A stretch of 64,000 nt of DNA from Geothrix oryzae (GTDB lineage Bacteria; Acidobacteriota; Holophagae; Holophagales; Holophagaceae). This document shows, one piece after another, positions 41,201 through 49,196 of this stretch (the stretch's first letter is position 1; each line of letters begins with the position of its first letter). A program made the translations under genes and the position numbers. A model generated the notes under the pieces. It did no database searches. It was not told the origin of the DNA and saw only the letters and a list, made by a program, of their open reading frames with translations. The stretch lies in contig NZ_AP027079.1 in NCBI RefSeq assembly GCF_030295385.1, forward strand, positions 2,666,001 to 2,730,000, in the 5' to 3' direction.

Positions 41201-42625
41201 TCAGAGGCCATCCCAGGCATGGCGCGCATTCCCCGAGGCATCCGCCGTCGCCGCCTTCACCTGGGCGCGAAGGTCGGAGGGGAGGCGGTGGGCGGCTTCC
41301 AGGGCCTGCACCCGGAAGGGCTGGGCCAGGGCAGGCCAGGCCGCCAGGAGTGCCTCGGCCCAGGCCGCGTCCCCCAGGGCCGCCCGCGAGGCCCAGCGCC
41401 AGGCCGAGCCGAGCCCGGGTTCCTGCAGCGCCGCCCGCACCTCGTCGACCCTGCCCGTCCGGAGAGCCAGGTCGGCGGCGGCCTCCACGGCCTCCCGTTG
41501 CGTGAAGGGATCGGGCACCAGGGCGAGGATGGCCGGAAGGGCGGAGGCGTCGCCCACGCGGCCCAGGGCCTTCACCAGGGCGAACCGGGAGCCTTCGGGC
41601 CCCCGATCGAGCGCTTCCAGCAGCCAGGGCGCATCCACCGGTCGGGCGGCCCCGCAGAGACCTTCGGCGGCGGATCGGCGGATGCCCACGGGGCCCGTAG
41701 TCAGGGCATCCAGATACGGCCCCAGCCGCTCCTCGGGGCCAGATTCGTCCCGCGGGCCCGCCAGGGTGGCGGTCTCCCGGTCCACGGTCCGATAGCCCGG
41801 CAGGGGCTCCTCGCCCCACCCGGCGGCTTCGGCGCTGTCCAGCCAAGTGGACAGTTCCTGTCCGAACGCCTCCATGTCCGGGAGGCGCTTCGAGGCCTCG
41901 GGCTGGAGGGCGCGCAGGATCAGGCCGGCCAGCCGAGGGGGGAAGCCCGTCCGTGCGGCAGACGGCGGCAGCTGGACCTGGGCATAGGCCTGACCCGTCG
42001 TGAACTCGTAGAGGATGGCGCCCAGGGCATAGACATCGCAGCGGCCATCCACGCGGCGGGGATCGCCGTGCTGCTCGGGGGCCATGTAACCCAGCGTGCC
42101 CACCACCATGTGGCTGCGGGTCGCGCGGGTGCGGCCCTCGCCCCCCTCCCAGAGACACACCCCGAAATCCGTGACCTTCAGGCGGCCATCGGGGGCGAAA
42201 AGCAGGTTGGACGGCTTGAGGTCCCGGTGGATCACGCCCTCGCCGTGGGCCACTCGCAGGGCATCGCAGATGGGGACGAGGCGCCGAACCAGGGCCGCCG
42301 GAGCCTCGCCCCGGCAGGCCTTCAGGCTGCCGCCCGGCAGGAGCTCCATCACCAGGTAGGGCCAGACGCCGCTGCGCCCGAAGGCGAAGATCTCCACCAG
42401 ATGCGGGTGGGACAGGTGCGTGAGCACCTCCCCTTCGCGGAGGAAGCGCCGCACCAGGTCGGCGTCCCCATGCACCTCGGGGCGGAGCAGCTTCACGGCG
42501 GAGGAGACACCGCGAAAGCGGTCCTCGCCGCGGAAGACCAGGGCCATCCCCCCTTCGCCCAGGGGCTCCAACAGGCGCACGCTGCCGATCTGGGCCGGGG
42601 GCCGCAAAGCGCTCATGGCATCCAT
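41201..42625 (-). CDS. Ser/Thr protein kinase with C-terminal HEAT/armadillo-like repeats
   Basis: 474-aa cytoplasmic kinase. Residues 14-275: GEGGMALVFRG glycine loop, Lys45 in SAVKLL, HRDLKPSN 133-140, DFG 153-155, MAPEQ; all catalytic residues are present. No TM. The C-terminal part (about 300-474) is alpha-helical repeat (PVGIRRSAAEGLCGAA, SRFALVKALGRVGDASALPAI, REAVEAAADLAL), i.e. HEAT/PBS-lyase-like repeats suited to protein binding. It starts 13 bp after the FHA-GGAEF gene; a second ATG at 42616 is an alternative start. It is probably the kinase that feeds the FHA proteins upstream. Confidence 0.9.
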   Translation of the reverse strand: MDAMSALRPPAQIGSVRLLEPLGEGGMALVFRGEDRFRGVSSAVKLLRPEVHGDADLVRRFLREGEVLTHLSHPHLVEIFAFGRSGVWPYLVMELLPGGSLKACRGEAPAALVRRLVPICDALRVAHGEGVIHRDLKPSNLLFAPDGRLKVTDFGVCLWEGGEGRTRATRSHMVVGTLGYMAPEQHGDPRRVDGRCDVYALGAILYEFTTGQAYAQVQLPPSAARTGFPPRLAGLILRALQPEASKRLPDMEAFGQELSTWLDSAEAAGWGEEPLPGYRTVDRETATLAGPRDESGPEERLGPYLDALTTGPVGIRRSAAEGLCGAARPVDAPWLLEALDRGPEGSRFALVKALGRVGDASALPAILALVPDPFTQREAVEAAADLALRTGRVDEVRAALQEPGLGSAWRWASRAALGDAAWAEALLAAWPALAQPFRVQALEAAHRLPSDLRAQVKAATADASGNARHAWDGL

Positions 42626-42638
42626 TCCAGCAAGGCGC

Positions 42639-43553
42639 TCATGGCGCCTGGGCGACGCGGTTCCGTCCCCCGGTCTTGGCGCGGTGGAGGGCGGCGTCGG
42701 CCCGTGCCAGAACGGCGCCGCTGCAGGGATCTCCGGCCTTCAGATCGGCGACGCCCAGGCTGCAGGTAGCCTGGATGAGACGGCCGTCCTCCAGTTCCAC
42801 GCCCTGCTCCGCCAGGGCCAGGCGGAGGTCGTCGGCGGCGGGGAGGGCCAGTTCGGAGGGGGTGCCGGGAAGCACGGCCAGGAATTCCGCTCCCCCCAGC
42901 CGGCCCACGGAATCCCGGTCCCGGAGGCGCCGGAGCAGGTGCCCACCGAAGGCCCGGATCACGCGGTCCCCGGCGGGGGAACCGTGCGTCTCGTTGAGGC
43001 GCCCGAGGTGGTCGAGGTCCGCCAGGATCACCGACAGGGGGCGATGGTGCCGGCGGGCCCACTCGAAGTGGGCTTCCAGCTGATGCAGCACTGCGGCACG
43101 GCTGCTCACGCCCGTCCAGGCGTCCAGGGCGGAAGGCGTCTCCGGGGCCTGGTGGTACCGCCGCTCCAGCAGGTCGAGCCACTTGACCTTGAAGGCGTGC
43201 CCGCCCACCCGCAGCACATCGCCGGGCCGGAGGATCGCGGGGCTCGGGGTCGCCTCAGCCTTGCGGCCGTTCACATAGACGCCGTTGGTGGATCCGAGAT
43301 CCAGCAACGCCAGGGAGGCCCCGTCCTCGGCCACCTCGAGCCGCGCATGCCGGCGGCTCACCTCAGGTTCCGGGAGGCAGATCCCGCATTCCGGCGCCCG
43401 CCCGATCTCCAAGCCCTCCAGGGGCAGGGGGACCATCTCGCCCAGGGGCTGGCCGATGTACCGCACCAGGACCCACGCGCGGGCCCCGGGCCCCCCCGGG
43501 GCATCGGCGGAACCGGGTGGCCTGGGTTCGAGCGGCTCGGGTTCGGGGGTCAT
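42639..43553 (-). CDS. FHA - degenerate GGDEF (GGAEF) protein
   Basis: 304-aa cytoplasmic protein: FHA domain (about 25-120) with phosphothreonine-binding residues intact (GR 51-52, SRRH 66-69, STNG 88-91), then a GGDEF domain with the signature changed to GGAEF (220-224). Replacement of the catalytic Asp/Glu should abolish diguanylate cyclase activity, yet the allosteric c-di-GMP I-site RxxD (RDRD 211-214, five residues before GG) is kept. That combination suggests a c-di-GMP receptor. ATG 43553 lies directly after GGGAGGG. Paralog of the FHA-GGEEF gene 119 bp upstream; kinase gene 13 bp downstream. Confidence 0.88.
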   Translation of the reverse strand: MTPEPEPLEPRPPGSADAPGGPGARAWVLVRYIGQPLGEMVPLPLEGLEIGRAPECGICLPEPEVSRRHARLEVAEDGASLALLDLGSTNGVYVNGRKAEATPSPAILRPGDVLRVGGHAFKVKWLDLLERRYHQAPETPSALDAWTGVSSRAAVLHQLEAHFEWARRHHRPLSVILADLDHLGRLNETHGSPAGDRVIRAFGGHLLRRLRDRDSVGRLGGAEFLAVLPGTPSELALPAADDLRLALAEQGVELEDGRLIQATCSLGVADLKAGDPCSGAVLARADAALHRAKTGGRNRVAQAP

Positions 43554-43610
43554 CCCTCCCAGTCTAGGAGGCTGCCGGGGGAATGAGAATGCCCCGGGCA
43601 AACGGGGCGG

Positions 43611-43682
43611 CCAACCTCAGCCCGACCTCAGTCCAACCCTCAGTCCAACCTCAGCCAGGGTTCAGCCCTCGCTCAGCCCTGG
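43611..43682. repeat. degenerate CCxACCTCAG micro-repeat array
   Basis: Six imperfect copies of an 11-12-bp unit (CCAACCTCAG, CCGACCTCAG, CCAACCCTCAG, CCAACCTCAG, GGGTTCAG, CTCGCTCAG) lie between the two FHA genes and run into the stop codon of the upstream one. Similar slippage-type repeats follow holB (3840-3905). No hairpin terminator is present, leaving the two genes possibly in one transcript. Confidence 0.6.
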
Positions 43683-44611
43683 CACACGCGGTTCCGCCCC
43701 CCGGCCTTGGCCCGGTAGAGGGCCGCGTCGGCCCGGGCCAGCAGCTGACCCGCGTCCTGGTCCCCCGGAAGGCGCTCGGCGATGCCGAGGCTGCAGGTGA
43801 CTTCCAGCCCGCCTCCGGGCAGGGGCACCGGCGTCGAGGCCACGACCTTCCGCAGGCGCTCGGCGAAGGTCAGGGCGCCGCCCAGATCGGTCTCCGGCAG
43901 GATCATCAGGAACTCCTCGCCGCCGATGCGCCCCGCCAGATCGGCTTCGCGCTGGGTGGCCAGCAGGCGCTCCCCGATGACCCGCAGCACGAAATCCCCG
44001 GCGCCATGGCCCAGGGTGTCGTTGATCTGCTTGAAGCGATCCAGGTCGCACACCGCCACGGACAGGGGCCGGTCGTACCGCAGGCTCAGGCCGAACCGGG
44101 TCTGCAGCTCCGACAGGGCGCTGCTGCGGTTGGCCAGGCCCGTCAGCGGATCCCGGGTGCTCAGGTCGAGCAGGGTCTCGTGGAAGGCCCGCTCCAGGGC
44201 ATCCAGGGCCACCAGCTTCAGCACATGCCCCCCGATGGACAGGCGGTCTCCCGCCTGGAGCGTGGTGATCCCCCGCACGCGCTCCCCGTTCACGAGCGTC
44301 CCGTTGGTGGAATCGAGATCCTCCAGCTCGACCCGCCCCTCCACCAGGGCGAGCCGCGCATGGAGCCGGCTCACCTCGCCGTCCAGCAACGCCACCTGGG
44401 CCTGGGGCGCCCGGCCGATCAGCGACTCTCCCGGCGGCAGCGGGAAGATGCGGCCCAGGGCAGCGCCCGCATAGGCCACCAGGGCCCATTCCGCCGGCGT
44501 GGCCGAGGCCTCGGCTTCCGTCTTCGCGCGCACCATCGTGGGCATCTCGGGGGAAACCGACGCCGCCGGCTGGGCCGATTCCGCAGGTCCGGGTGGATGC
44601 GTTCGTTTCAA
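43673..44611 (-). CDS. FHA - GGDEF diguanylate cyclase
   Basis: 312-aa cytoplasmic protein: disordered N-terminus, FHA domain (about 45-135; GR 67-68, SRLH 81-84, STNG 101-104), and an intact GGDEF domain (DPLTGLANR, GGEEF 230-234) with RxxD I-site READ at 221-224. It is predicted to make c-di-GMP, with FHA binding of a phosphothreonine protein as the likely control. TTG start at 44611 with GGAGG upstream overlaps the stop of the preceding gene (TTGA). Active counterpart of the GGAEF paralog downstream. Confidence 0.9.
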   Translation of the reverse strand: MKRTHPPGPAESAQPAASVSPEMPTMVRAKTEAEASATPAEWALVAYAGAALGRIFPLPPGESLIGRAPQAQVALLDGEVSRLHARLALVEGRVELEDLDSTNGTLVNGERVRGITTLQAGDRLSIGGHVLKLVALDALERAFHETLLDLSTRDPLTGLANRSSALSELQTRFGLSLRYDRPLSVAVCDLDRFKQINDTLGHGAGDFVLRVIGERLLATQREADLAGRIGGEEFLMILPETDLGGALTFAERLRKVVASTPVPLPGGGLEVTCSLGIAERLPGDQDAGQLLARADAALYRAKAGGRNRVCQG

Positions 44612-45393
44612 GATTCCTCCACGAAACAGCTGACCAGCGCGCCATCATCCTTCCGCCGGGCCAGGATGAAGGGCGCACGCGGAGCGGAGGCCGCCACGGG
44701 CTCCAGACGGACGAAGATCCGGCCCGACCGCGGATCATGCCGCAGATCGGCCACGCCCTTGCGGGGGATCCGGAACAGGCCCAGCACCTCGAGATTCCGG
44801 ACATTCTCGCCTGTGCCCCGCACCAGCTGGAGGCTGTACCGCATCCACAAGCCCTTGGGCAGGTGGTGGATGTCCTCGCCGCGGATGGGCACGGGCAGCG
44901 CGAAGGCGGCCTCCAGCCCGGCCCGCCCGGCCCCGCCCTCCAGGGTGGGATCCAGGCGCCGGACGCCGGGCCGGAGCAGCGGATCCGACAGGCGCCGCGC
45001 CACCGGGCGCGCGAGCGGGTCCGCCTGGCCGGCGACCGCGATTCGGCGCGGCAGGGGAGGAACGCCCACCTGCGTGGCCCGACCCGGCTCCAGCGGCGCC
45101 ATGCGGAGCACGGTGGCCTCCGTCCCCCAGCGGGCCCAGCCGGACTCGGCCCTCAGCGTGGCCCCGAAGGGTTCCAGGGCCCGGCTTTCCACCGCCTCCC
45201 GGAAGAGCGGCATGTCCCGCAGGTCGGCGTGGGGCGCTTCCAGCCCCGCCCGGGCCACCGCGCCCAGGTCGGAGGATCCGTGGCTGTGGGGAGCGAACGG
45301 TTCCGGCGAGGCCTCGATCACCGCCAGGCTCGAGAAGGCCCGTCGCAGCGTTTCCGCTGCGTCCGACATCGCCTCCTTCACCCGTCCGAACAT
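44608..45393 (-). CDS. uncharacterised protein of signalling cluster
   Basis: 261-aa soluble protein with no recognised domain. It contains a region rich in Arg/Pro (RRIAVAGQADPLARPVARRLSDPLLRPGVRRL) and a C-terminal beta-like segment (RSGRIFVRLEPVAASAPRAPFILARRKDDGALVSCFVEES). Coupled both ways: its start overlaps the stop of the 45393-45941 gene (ATGA) and its stop overlaps the start of the FHA-GGEEF gene, strong evidence that the three proteins work together. Confidence 0.65.
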   Translation of the reverse strand: MFGRVKEAMSDAAETLRRAFSSLAVIEASPEPFAPHSHGSSDLGAVARAGLEAPHADLRDMPLFREAVESRALEPFGATLRAESGWARWGTEATVLRMAPLEPGRATQVGVPPLPRRIAVAGQADPLARPVARRLSDPLLRPGVRRLDPTLEGGAGRAGLEAAFALPVPIRGEDIHHLPKGLWMRYSLQLVRGTGENVRNLEVLGLFRIPRKGVADLRHDPRSGRIFVRLEPVAASAPRAPFILARRKDDGALVSCFVEES

Positions 45394-45941
45394 CAGGAGC
45401 CCTTCACCACCAGGCTCTGGAGGGCCGCGCCCACGCGCTCCAGGGGTTCCACGAGGTCCATGTGGTAGCCAGCCTCCAGCAGCTTCGGCACGGCCTGCTC
45501 CTGGGCCGCCGCATCCACCGAGGTGGCGAACATCACGCGCAGCGGCGCCGCGCCCTCCGCCAGCTGGATCAGCAGATCCCGCGGCCCGGCGCGGAACACA
45601 TCGCCCACCTTCGCCAGCGGGGATTCCTGGCTCTTCTGCACCGCCATCACGGGGTACTTCGCGTCCCCCGCCCAGCCTCCCGCCAGCTCCGAGGCGCTCA
45701 GGATGAACAGGTCCGGCGCGGCCTTCAGCTCCTTGAGGAGCGTCTTCTGGATGACTTCCTCTTTCAGGTGCGGCTCCAGCGACTTGCCGTAGAGGATGCC
45801 CTGCAGCCGGGTAGGCGTGATCGGCTCGGTGTAGCGGAAGTCCAGGGGGATGCCCGAGGTATCCGTCACCAGGAGGCCCCCCAGGTAGCTCGCCCCTTCC
45901 TTGACCGCCATGAAATACGCCAGTTTGATCGGTTCCGCCAT
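45393..45941 (-). CDS. uncharacterised protein heading the FHA signalling cluster
   Basis: 182-aa soluble alpha/beta protein: LAYFMAVKEGASYLGGLLVTDTSGIPLDFRYTEPITPTRLQGILYGKSLEPHLKEE. I do not recognise a named domain, though it reads as a well-folded conserved protein. First gene of a translationally coupled trio (this, 44608-45393, FHA-GGEEF). GAGGGG lies 5 bp before its ATG. Promoter must lie between it and the divergent tRNA promoter (45942-45993). Role inferred only from context: a target or regulator of the kinase/FHA/c-di-GMP module. Confidence 0.7.
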   Translation of the reverse strand: MAEPIKLAYFMAVKEGASYLGGLLVTDTSGIPLDFRYTEPITPTRLQGILYGKSLEPHLKEEVIQKTLLKELKAAPDLFILSASELAGGWAGDAKYPVMAVQKSQESPLAKVGDVFRAGPRDLLIQLAEGAAPLRVMFATSVDAAAQEQAVPKLLEAGYHMDLVEPLERVGAALQSLVVKGS

Positions 45942-45993
45942 GTCGTCCCCTCTATCATTGGAAGGTTACTGCGCCCATCGGCAGAACCCCCCC

Positions 45994-46021
45994 TTGCCTT
46001 TTGCCCCGCACCTGATACATT
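45994..46021 (+). promoter_or_regulatory. candidate sigma70-type promoter for the tRNA pair
   Basis: TTGCCT, 16 bp, TACATT, with the predicted start about 7 bp later and roughly 9 bp before the mature tRNA-Gln. The -35 keeps TTG and the -10 keeps TA...T. No other promoter-like pair is seen before the tRNA genes. Confidence 0.5.
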
Positions 46022-46036
46022 GGATCTTCCACTCGT

Positions 46037-46111
46037 TGGGGAGTGGTCTAATGGTAGGACAACGGTTTCTGGTACCGTCAGGTGAGGGTTCAAATCCTTC
46101 CTCCCCAACCA
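46037..46111 (+). tRNA. tRNA-Gln (anticodon CTG)
   Basis: 75 nt including encoded CCA. Acceptor TGGGGAG pairs with CTCCCCA, then discriminator A and CCA. Anticodon stem ACGGT/ACCGT encloses loop TTCTGGT, giving CTG at 34-36 (reads CAG). The TPsiC arm GGTTCAAATCC is canonical and the D-arm is normal. First of a two-tRNA transcript. Confidence 0.96.
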
Positions 46112-46128
46112 TTCACAACTTGTTCGAT

Positions 46129-46203
46129 GGTCCCATCGTATAGCGGTTAGTACACCGCCCTCTCACGGCGGGAACAGGGGTTCGATTCCCCTTGGGACTA
46201 CCA
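46129..46203 (+). tRNA. tRNA-Glu (anticodon CTC)
   Basis: 75 nt with encoded CCA. Acceptor GGTCCCA pairs with TGGGACT (one G-T pair), discriminator A. Anticodon stem CCGCC/GGCGG encloses CTCTCAC, giving CTC (reads GAG). T arm GGGGTTCGATTCCCC is perfect. 17 bp after tRNA-Gln and directly before a strong terminator; gene debris and accessory genes begin right after it. Confidence 0.96.
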
Positions 46204-46206
46204 GCA

Positions 46207-46240
46207 AGCCCCCTAGAGAAATCTAGGGGGCTCTTGTTTT
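46207..46240 (+). terminator. intrinsic terminator of the tRNA operon
   Basis: AGCCCCCTAGA, loop GAAA, TCTAGGGGGCT: a perfect 11-bp stem with a GNRA tetraloop, followed by CTTGTTTTTATT. This is the clearest Rho-independent terminator in the window. Confidence 0.95.
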
Positions 46241-46580
46241 TATTCGAGGCGGGGAACCACGGGAGGGGCCCCATGCTCAAACCGTGCTCAAAAGGTGTCC
46301 CCGGAAACGGACGCCTGAATACGGGTCCGAGACTCTTCCTTCCCCGTGAGGCGTCACCCGTGAAAGCCAGCGCTGGCGCGGCATCCGTGCCAGTGCTGGC
46401 CTGGGCCCTGTGTGTGATTTCCGTTCAGAAACCCGAGTCCAGATCAACCAAGAGCCAGGAATGGCGCGGATTCAGGAGAACTTGAGCGTTTGGGGAAAGG
46501 GCAAGCCGCCCGCCTTCCCTACTTGAGTGGATTGGAGACGCGCATCCGTTTCCCCCGATATTTTCGGGTTTTTTATCCAT
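46241..46580. other. non-coding accessory stretch after tRNA-Glu
   Basis: About 340 bp with no supportable gene. It contains a short direct repeat (CTCAAACCGTGCTCAAA, near 46274) of a type seen next to tRNA-borne integration sites. A short frame starts at ATG 46461 (MARIQENLSVWGKGKPPAFP) and is closed after 21 codons. No integrase-like sequence is visible. Confidence 0.4.
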
Positions 46581-46800
46581 CGTCAGCGCTTACTTGGCAG
46601 GAGAGGGCGGAGGTTGTGGGCGTAGGTCTCGGAACGAAGCATCCCGACCAACAGGAGGTGGAGGCGGCGGGATTCCTGAAGGTGCCATGCCTCCAGGGTC
46701 TGCATGGTGTGGGGTCCGCCGCCTTGGTCTCCTCGATGAATTCAGGCCGACCGTCCATCACGGCTACCAGATCCTCAAGGTCATTGTTCCGGTAACAGTC
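46581..46800 (-). pseudogene. gene debris, possibly a nucleotidyltransferase-like fragment
   Basis: The minus strand reads SDCYRNNDLEDLVAVMDGRPEFIEE in one frame, bounded upstream by a stop codon. The phrase is reminiscent of the conserved DIEDLxxVxDGRxELxxE segment found in a family of bacterial putative nucleotidyltransferases. It then runs out of frame into a second short frame (LQESRRLHLLLVGMLRSETY) ending at 46581. No start, no full domain. A decayed fragment is the best reading; identity is tentative. Confidence 0.3.
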
Positions 46801-46821
46801 GCTCGCACCACTCCTGTGGAT

Positions 46822-47352
46822 TCAACTCTGGGCTGCGCTTGAACCATGCCATACCTGCTGAAGGTAGGCCCGAGCCCTGGCTTCCGAGTAGTGGTCGATG
46901 GTCAGTTGGGCCGCGGCGATCAGCAGTACGCCGACGGCACTCCCCATCACCCACCCACGTGAGATCCAGGCCGCAGCAGCCAGGGCGATCGCCCCCAGGA
47001 TCAAGGAGGCATACCGGTATGCCGGGTATTTCGAGATGACCACCTCGATGCGATCGGATTCACGGGCGGCCACCCCTTCGGCGGAACCGGCCTGCAGTTC
47101 CTCCAGCAGGACGGCCTGGTGCGCCCGGTCCCGCAGCAGGAGCGAGGTGGCCGCGCCCGAGAAGAGCAGCACCCCGGCCAGGACGGCAAGCCCGAAGCCG
47201 CGGGCGAAGCCATCCCTGAAGTGAATGAACAGCCCCGCTGCCAGGATCAGCATCGCGAGCGAACCGGCGAGGATGGCCAGCATCTCGCCCTTCTCCCCGT
47301 CGAAATACCGTTGGATGGCCTGGGACAACTGGAGGACCCTCGCGTCGTTCAT
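46822..47352 (-). CDS. four-TM membrane protein of unknown function
   Basis: 176-aa inner-membrane protein with two TM hairpins (MLAILAGSLAMLILAAGLFIHF + GLAVLAGVLLFSGAATSLLL, and YASLILGAIALAAAAWI + SAVGVLLIAAAQLTI) separated by a charged 45-residue loop (LLEELQAGSAEGVAARESDRIEVV). The overall layout resembles small MFS-unrelated DUF membrane proteins. It is the third gene of the SDR-AraC-membrane operon, 16 bp after the regulator. Confidence 0.75.
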   Translation of the reverse strand: MNDARVLQLSQAIQRYFDGEKGEMLAILAGSLAMLILAAGLFIHFRDGFARGFGLAVLAGVLLFSGAATSLLLRDRAHQAVLLEELQAGSAEGVAARESDRIEVVISKYPAYRYASLILGAIALAAAAWISRGWVMGSAVGVLLIAAAQLTIDHYSEARARAYLQQVWHGSSAAQS

Positions 47353-47368
47353 CGTTCCACTCCTTTCA

Positions 47369-48409
47369 TCAATGGCCCGGGGACGGCCCCAGGCGGTCGT
47401 GCTCGACCCGCGATCTGCGGGATCTCCAGATGGCGGGCGTCGTCCCCTCCCAGTGCCGGAAGGCGCGGTAGAAGGACGGCGCGTCCTCGTAGCCGAGGAG
47501 GTAGACGATCTCCTTCAGGTCCAGCCCGGGATCTCCCAGGTATTCCTGGGCCAGTTCCCGGCGGGCCTGGGAGAGCAGGTCCCGGAAGGTGCTCCCCTCC
47601 TCCGTGATGCGCCTCTGCAGCGTCCGCCCGCTCATGCCCAGCTCCTTCGCCACGGCTTCGATCTCCGGTCTTCCGGCGGACAGGAACTGGCGCAGGAGCC
47701 TCCTGACCTGTTCGGAAGCCGTCGCCTTGGGCGAAGGGACCTTCGAGGCCAGCTCCAGTTGCGGCGTGAGCATCTCCACCAGTTCCGCGTTGTAGGAGGC
47801 GAAGGGGAGGTCCAGATCCTCCCGGCGGAAGACGAGGCGGTTTCCCGTGGACCGGAAGCGCACGGGGCATCCGTAGAACTCGCGCTGCGCCTCGGACTTA
47901 CCACCGTCTCGCTTCAGCTCCACGCGAACGGGCCGCAGCTCCGTCCGGGTTCCCTTCCGCGCCAGCTCGACGAGGGAGCTGAAAGTGGCATCCACCAGAA
48001 GCCCGGGGACCTCGCGATCCGCGTGGACCCACTCCGGTTCGACCACGCAGGTGTCGCCATCCTCGGTGACATGGAGCAGTTCCGGCGCGCACAGGTGCTT
48101 GAACCGGGCCACGCGGGCCAGGGCGTCCCGGAGGTCGCGGGCGTGGTAGGCCGCGATGAGGGAGGGCGGAAGCTGCGAAGGGTCGATGCCCGTGACGAGC
48201 TTGTTCCCGGCGGCGGGATCGGCCGTGAGCTGGCCGATGGCCTGCCACAGACCGAAGAACTGCTCCGTGGTGAGGGCACTCCCCTTGGCCACCAGGGCCG
48301 CGGGCAGCCGGGCCTGGCGGAGCGCCTCCGCCGGGCGGATGCCCAAGGCCGTCAGCCCGATCCAGATGGCCTGCGGGATCTTGACCTGGTCTGCACTCTG
48401 GATGGCCAT
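47369..48409 (-). CDS. AraC-family transcriptional regulator
   Basis: 346-aa regulator of the OruR/ArgR-like AraC class: N-terminal ligand-binding domain (about 1-220) with no cupin signature, and a C-terminal HTH_18 pair (AVAKELGMSGRTLQRRITEEGSTFRDLLSQARRELAQEYL..IVYLLGYEDAPSFYRAFRHWEGTTPAIWR). The second HTH motif is the canonical AraC signature. 25 bp downstream of the SDR gene, so it likely autoregulates this operon. GC and codon use look like the host, unlike the flanking debris. Confidence 0.92.
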   Translation of the reverse strand: MAIQSADQVKIPQAIWIGLTALGIRPAEALRQARLPAALVAKGSALTTEQFFGLWQAIGQLTADPAAGNKLVTGIDPSQLPPSLIAAYHARDLRDALARVARFKHLCAPELLHVTEDGDTCVVEPEWVHADREVPGLLVDATFSSLVELARKGTRTELRPVRVELKRDGGKSEAQREFYGCPVRFRSTGNRLVFRREDLDLPFASYNAELVEMLTPQLELASKVPSPKATASEQVRRLLRQFLSAGRPEIEAVAKELGMSGRTLQRRITEEGSTFRDLLSQARRELAQEYLGDPGLDLKEIVYLLGYEDAPSFYRAFRHWEGTTPAIWRSRRSRVEHDRLGPSPGH

Positions 48410-48434
48410 GGGGGACCTCCCGCGGATCGGACGT

Positions 48435-49196
48435 CTACTTGGCCTGGAAGCCGCCGTCGATGTTCATGATGTGGCCGGTCACGAAGGAAGCCTCGTCGGA
48501 AAGCAGCCAACAGATGGCGCGGGCGACCTCCTCGGGCCTGCCCATCCGCTGCATGGGGTGAATGGCCGCGATGGCAGATGTGTCGTAAACCCCGAGGGCG
48601 ATGGAGGCGTCGATGATGTCGGTGTGGATGGCGCCCGGGGCGATGGCGTTGATCCGGACGTTCTGGGTGGCGTGGTCGAGCGCGGCGCTCTTGGTCAAGC
48701 CAACGACGGCGTGCTTGGTGGCGGCATAGGTGCCGGTCCAGGGAATCCCGTTGAGCCCGGCGATGGAGGCCAGGTTCACGATGGAGCCGTGCCCCTGTGC
48801 GAGCATCTGCCGGATCTCGAGCTTCATGCAGTGGTAGACCCCGAGCACGTTCGTCTCCAGCATCGCCCGGAAGGCCTGGGTGTCGGAATCCGCCAGGGTC
48901 TTGGACTCCGTGTTGATGCCCGCATTGTTCACGGCCATGTCCAGGCGTCCATGCCGGGACACGATGTCGGAGAACATGCTAGCGACCGCTTCCTCGTCGC
49001 CCACGTCGTTCTGGACGAAGAAGGCGTCGCCGCCACTCCCGGCAGCCGCCGCCCGGATCTCGGCCACGGCCTCCTCTCCGACGTCGCTGCGGCGTCCGCT
49101 GATGTAGACGATGGCGCCCTTGGCGGCAAGGATCTTGGCGGTCTCCTTGCCGATTCCGGTGGCGCCGCCGGTGATGAGGGCTACGGGCTGGGTCAT
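48435..49196 (-). CDS. SDR-family NAD(P)-dependent oxidoreductase
   Basis: 253-aa short-chain dehydrogenase: ITGGATGIGKETA (TGxxxGxG), NNAG in DMAVNNAGINTES, catalytic Ser in VNLASIAGLN and TYAATKHAVVGL (Tyr/Lys), and the C-terminal DEASFVTGHIMNIDGGF. Acidic residue after the second strand is not obvious, so cofactor preference is unclear. First gene of the three-gene operon; its ATG at 49196 precedes the Rossmann fold directly. Confidence 0.92.
   Translation of the reverse strand: MTQPVALITGGATGIGKETAKILAAKGAIVYISGRRSDVGEEAVAEIRAAAAGSGGDAFFVQNDVGDEEAVASMFSDIVSRHGRLDMAVNNAGINTESKTLADSDTQAFRAMLETNVLGVYHCMKLEIRQMLAQGHGSIVNLASIAGLNGIPWTGTYAATKHAVVGLTKSAALDHATQNVRINAIAPGAIHTDIIDASIALGVYDTSAIAAIHPMQRMGRPEEVARAICWLLSDEASFVTGHIMNIDGGFQAK

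Noticed and set aside
46192-46485. Open frame overlapping the tRNA-Glu 3' end
   Set aside because: It runs through the tRNA, the terminator hairpin and repeats; no ribosome binding site and no protein pattern.
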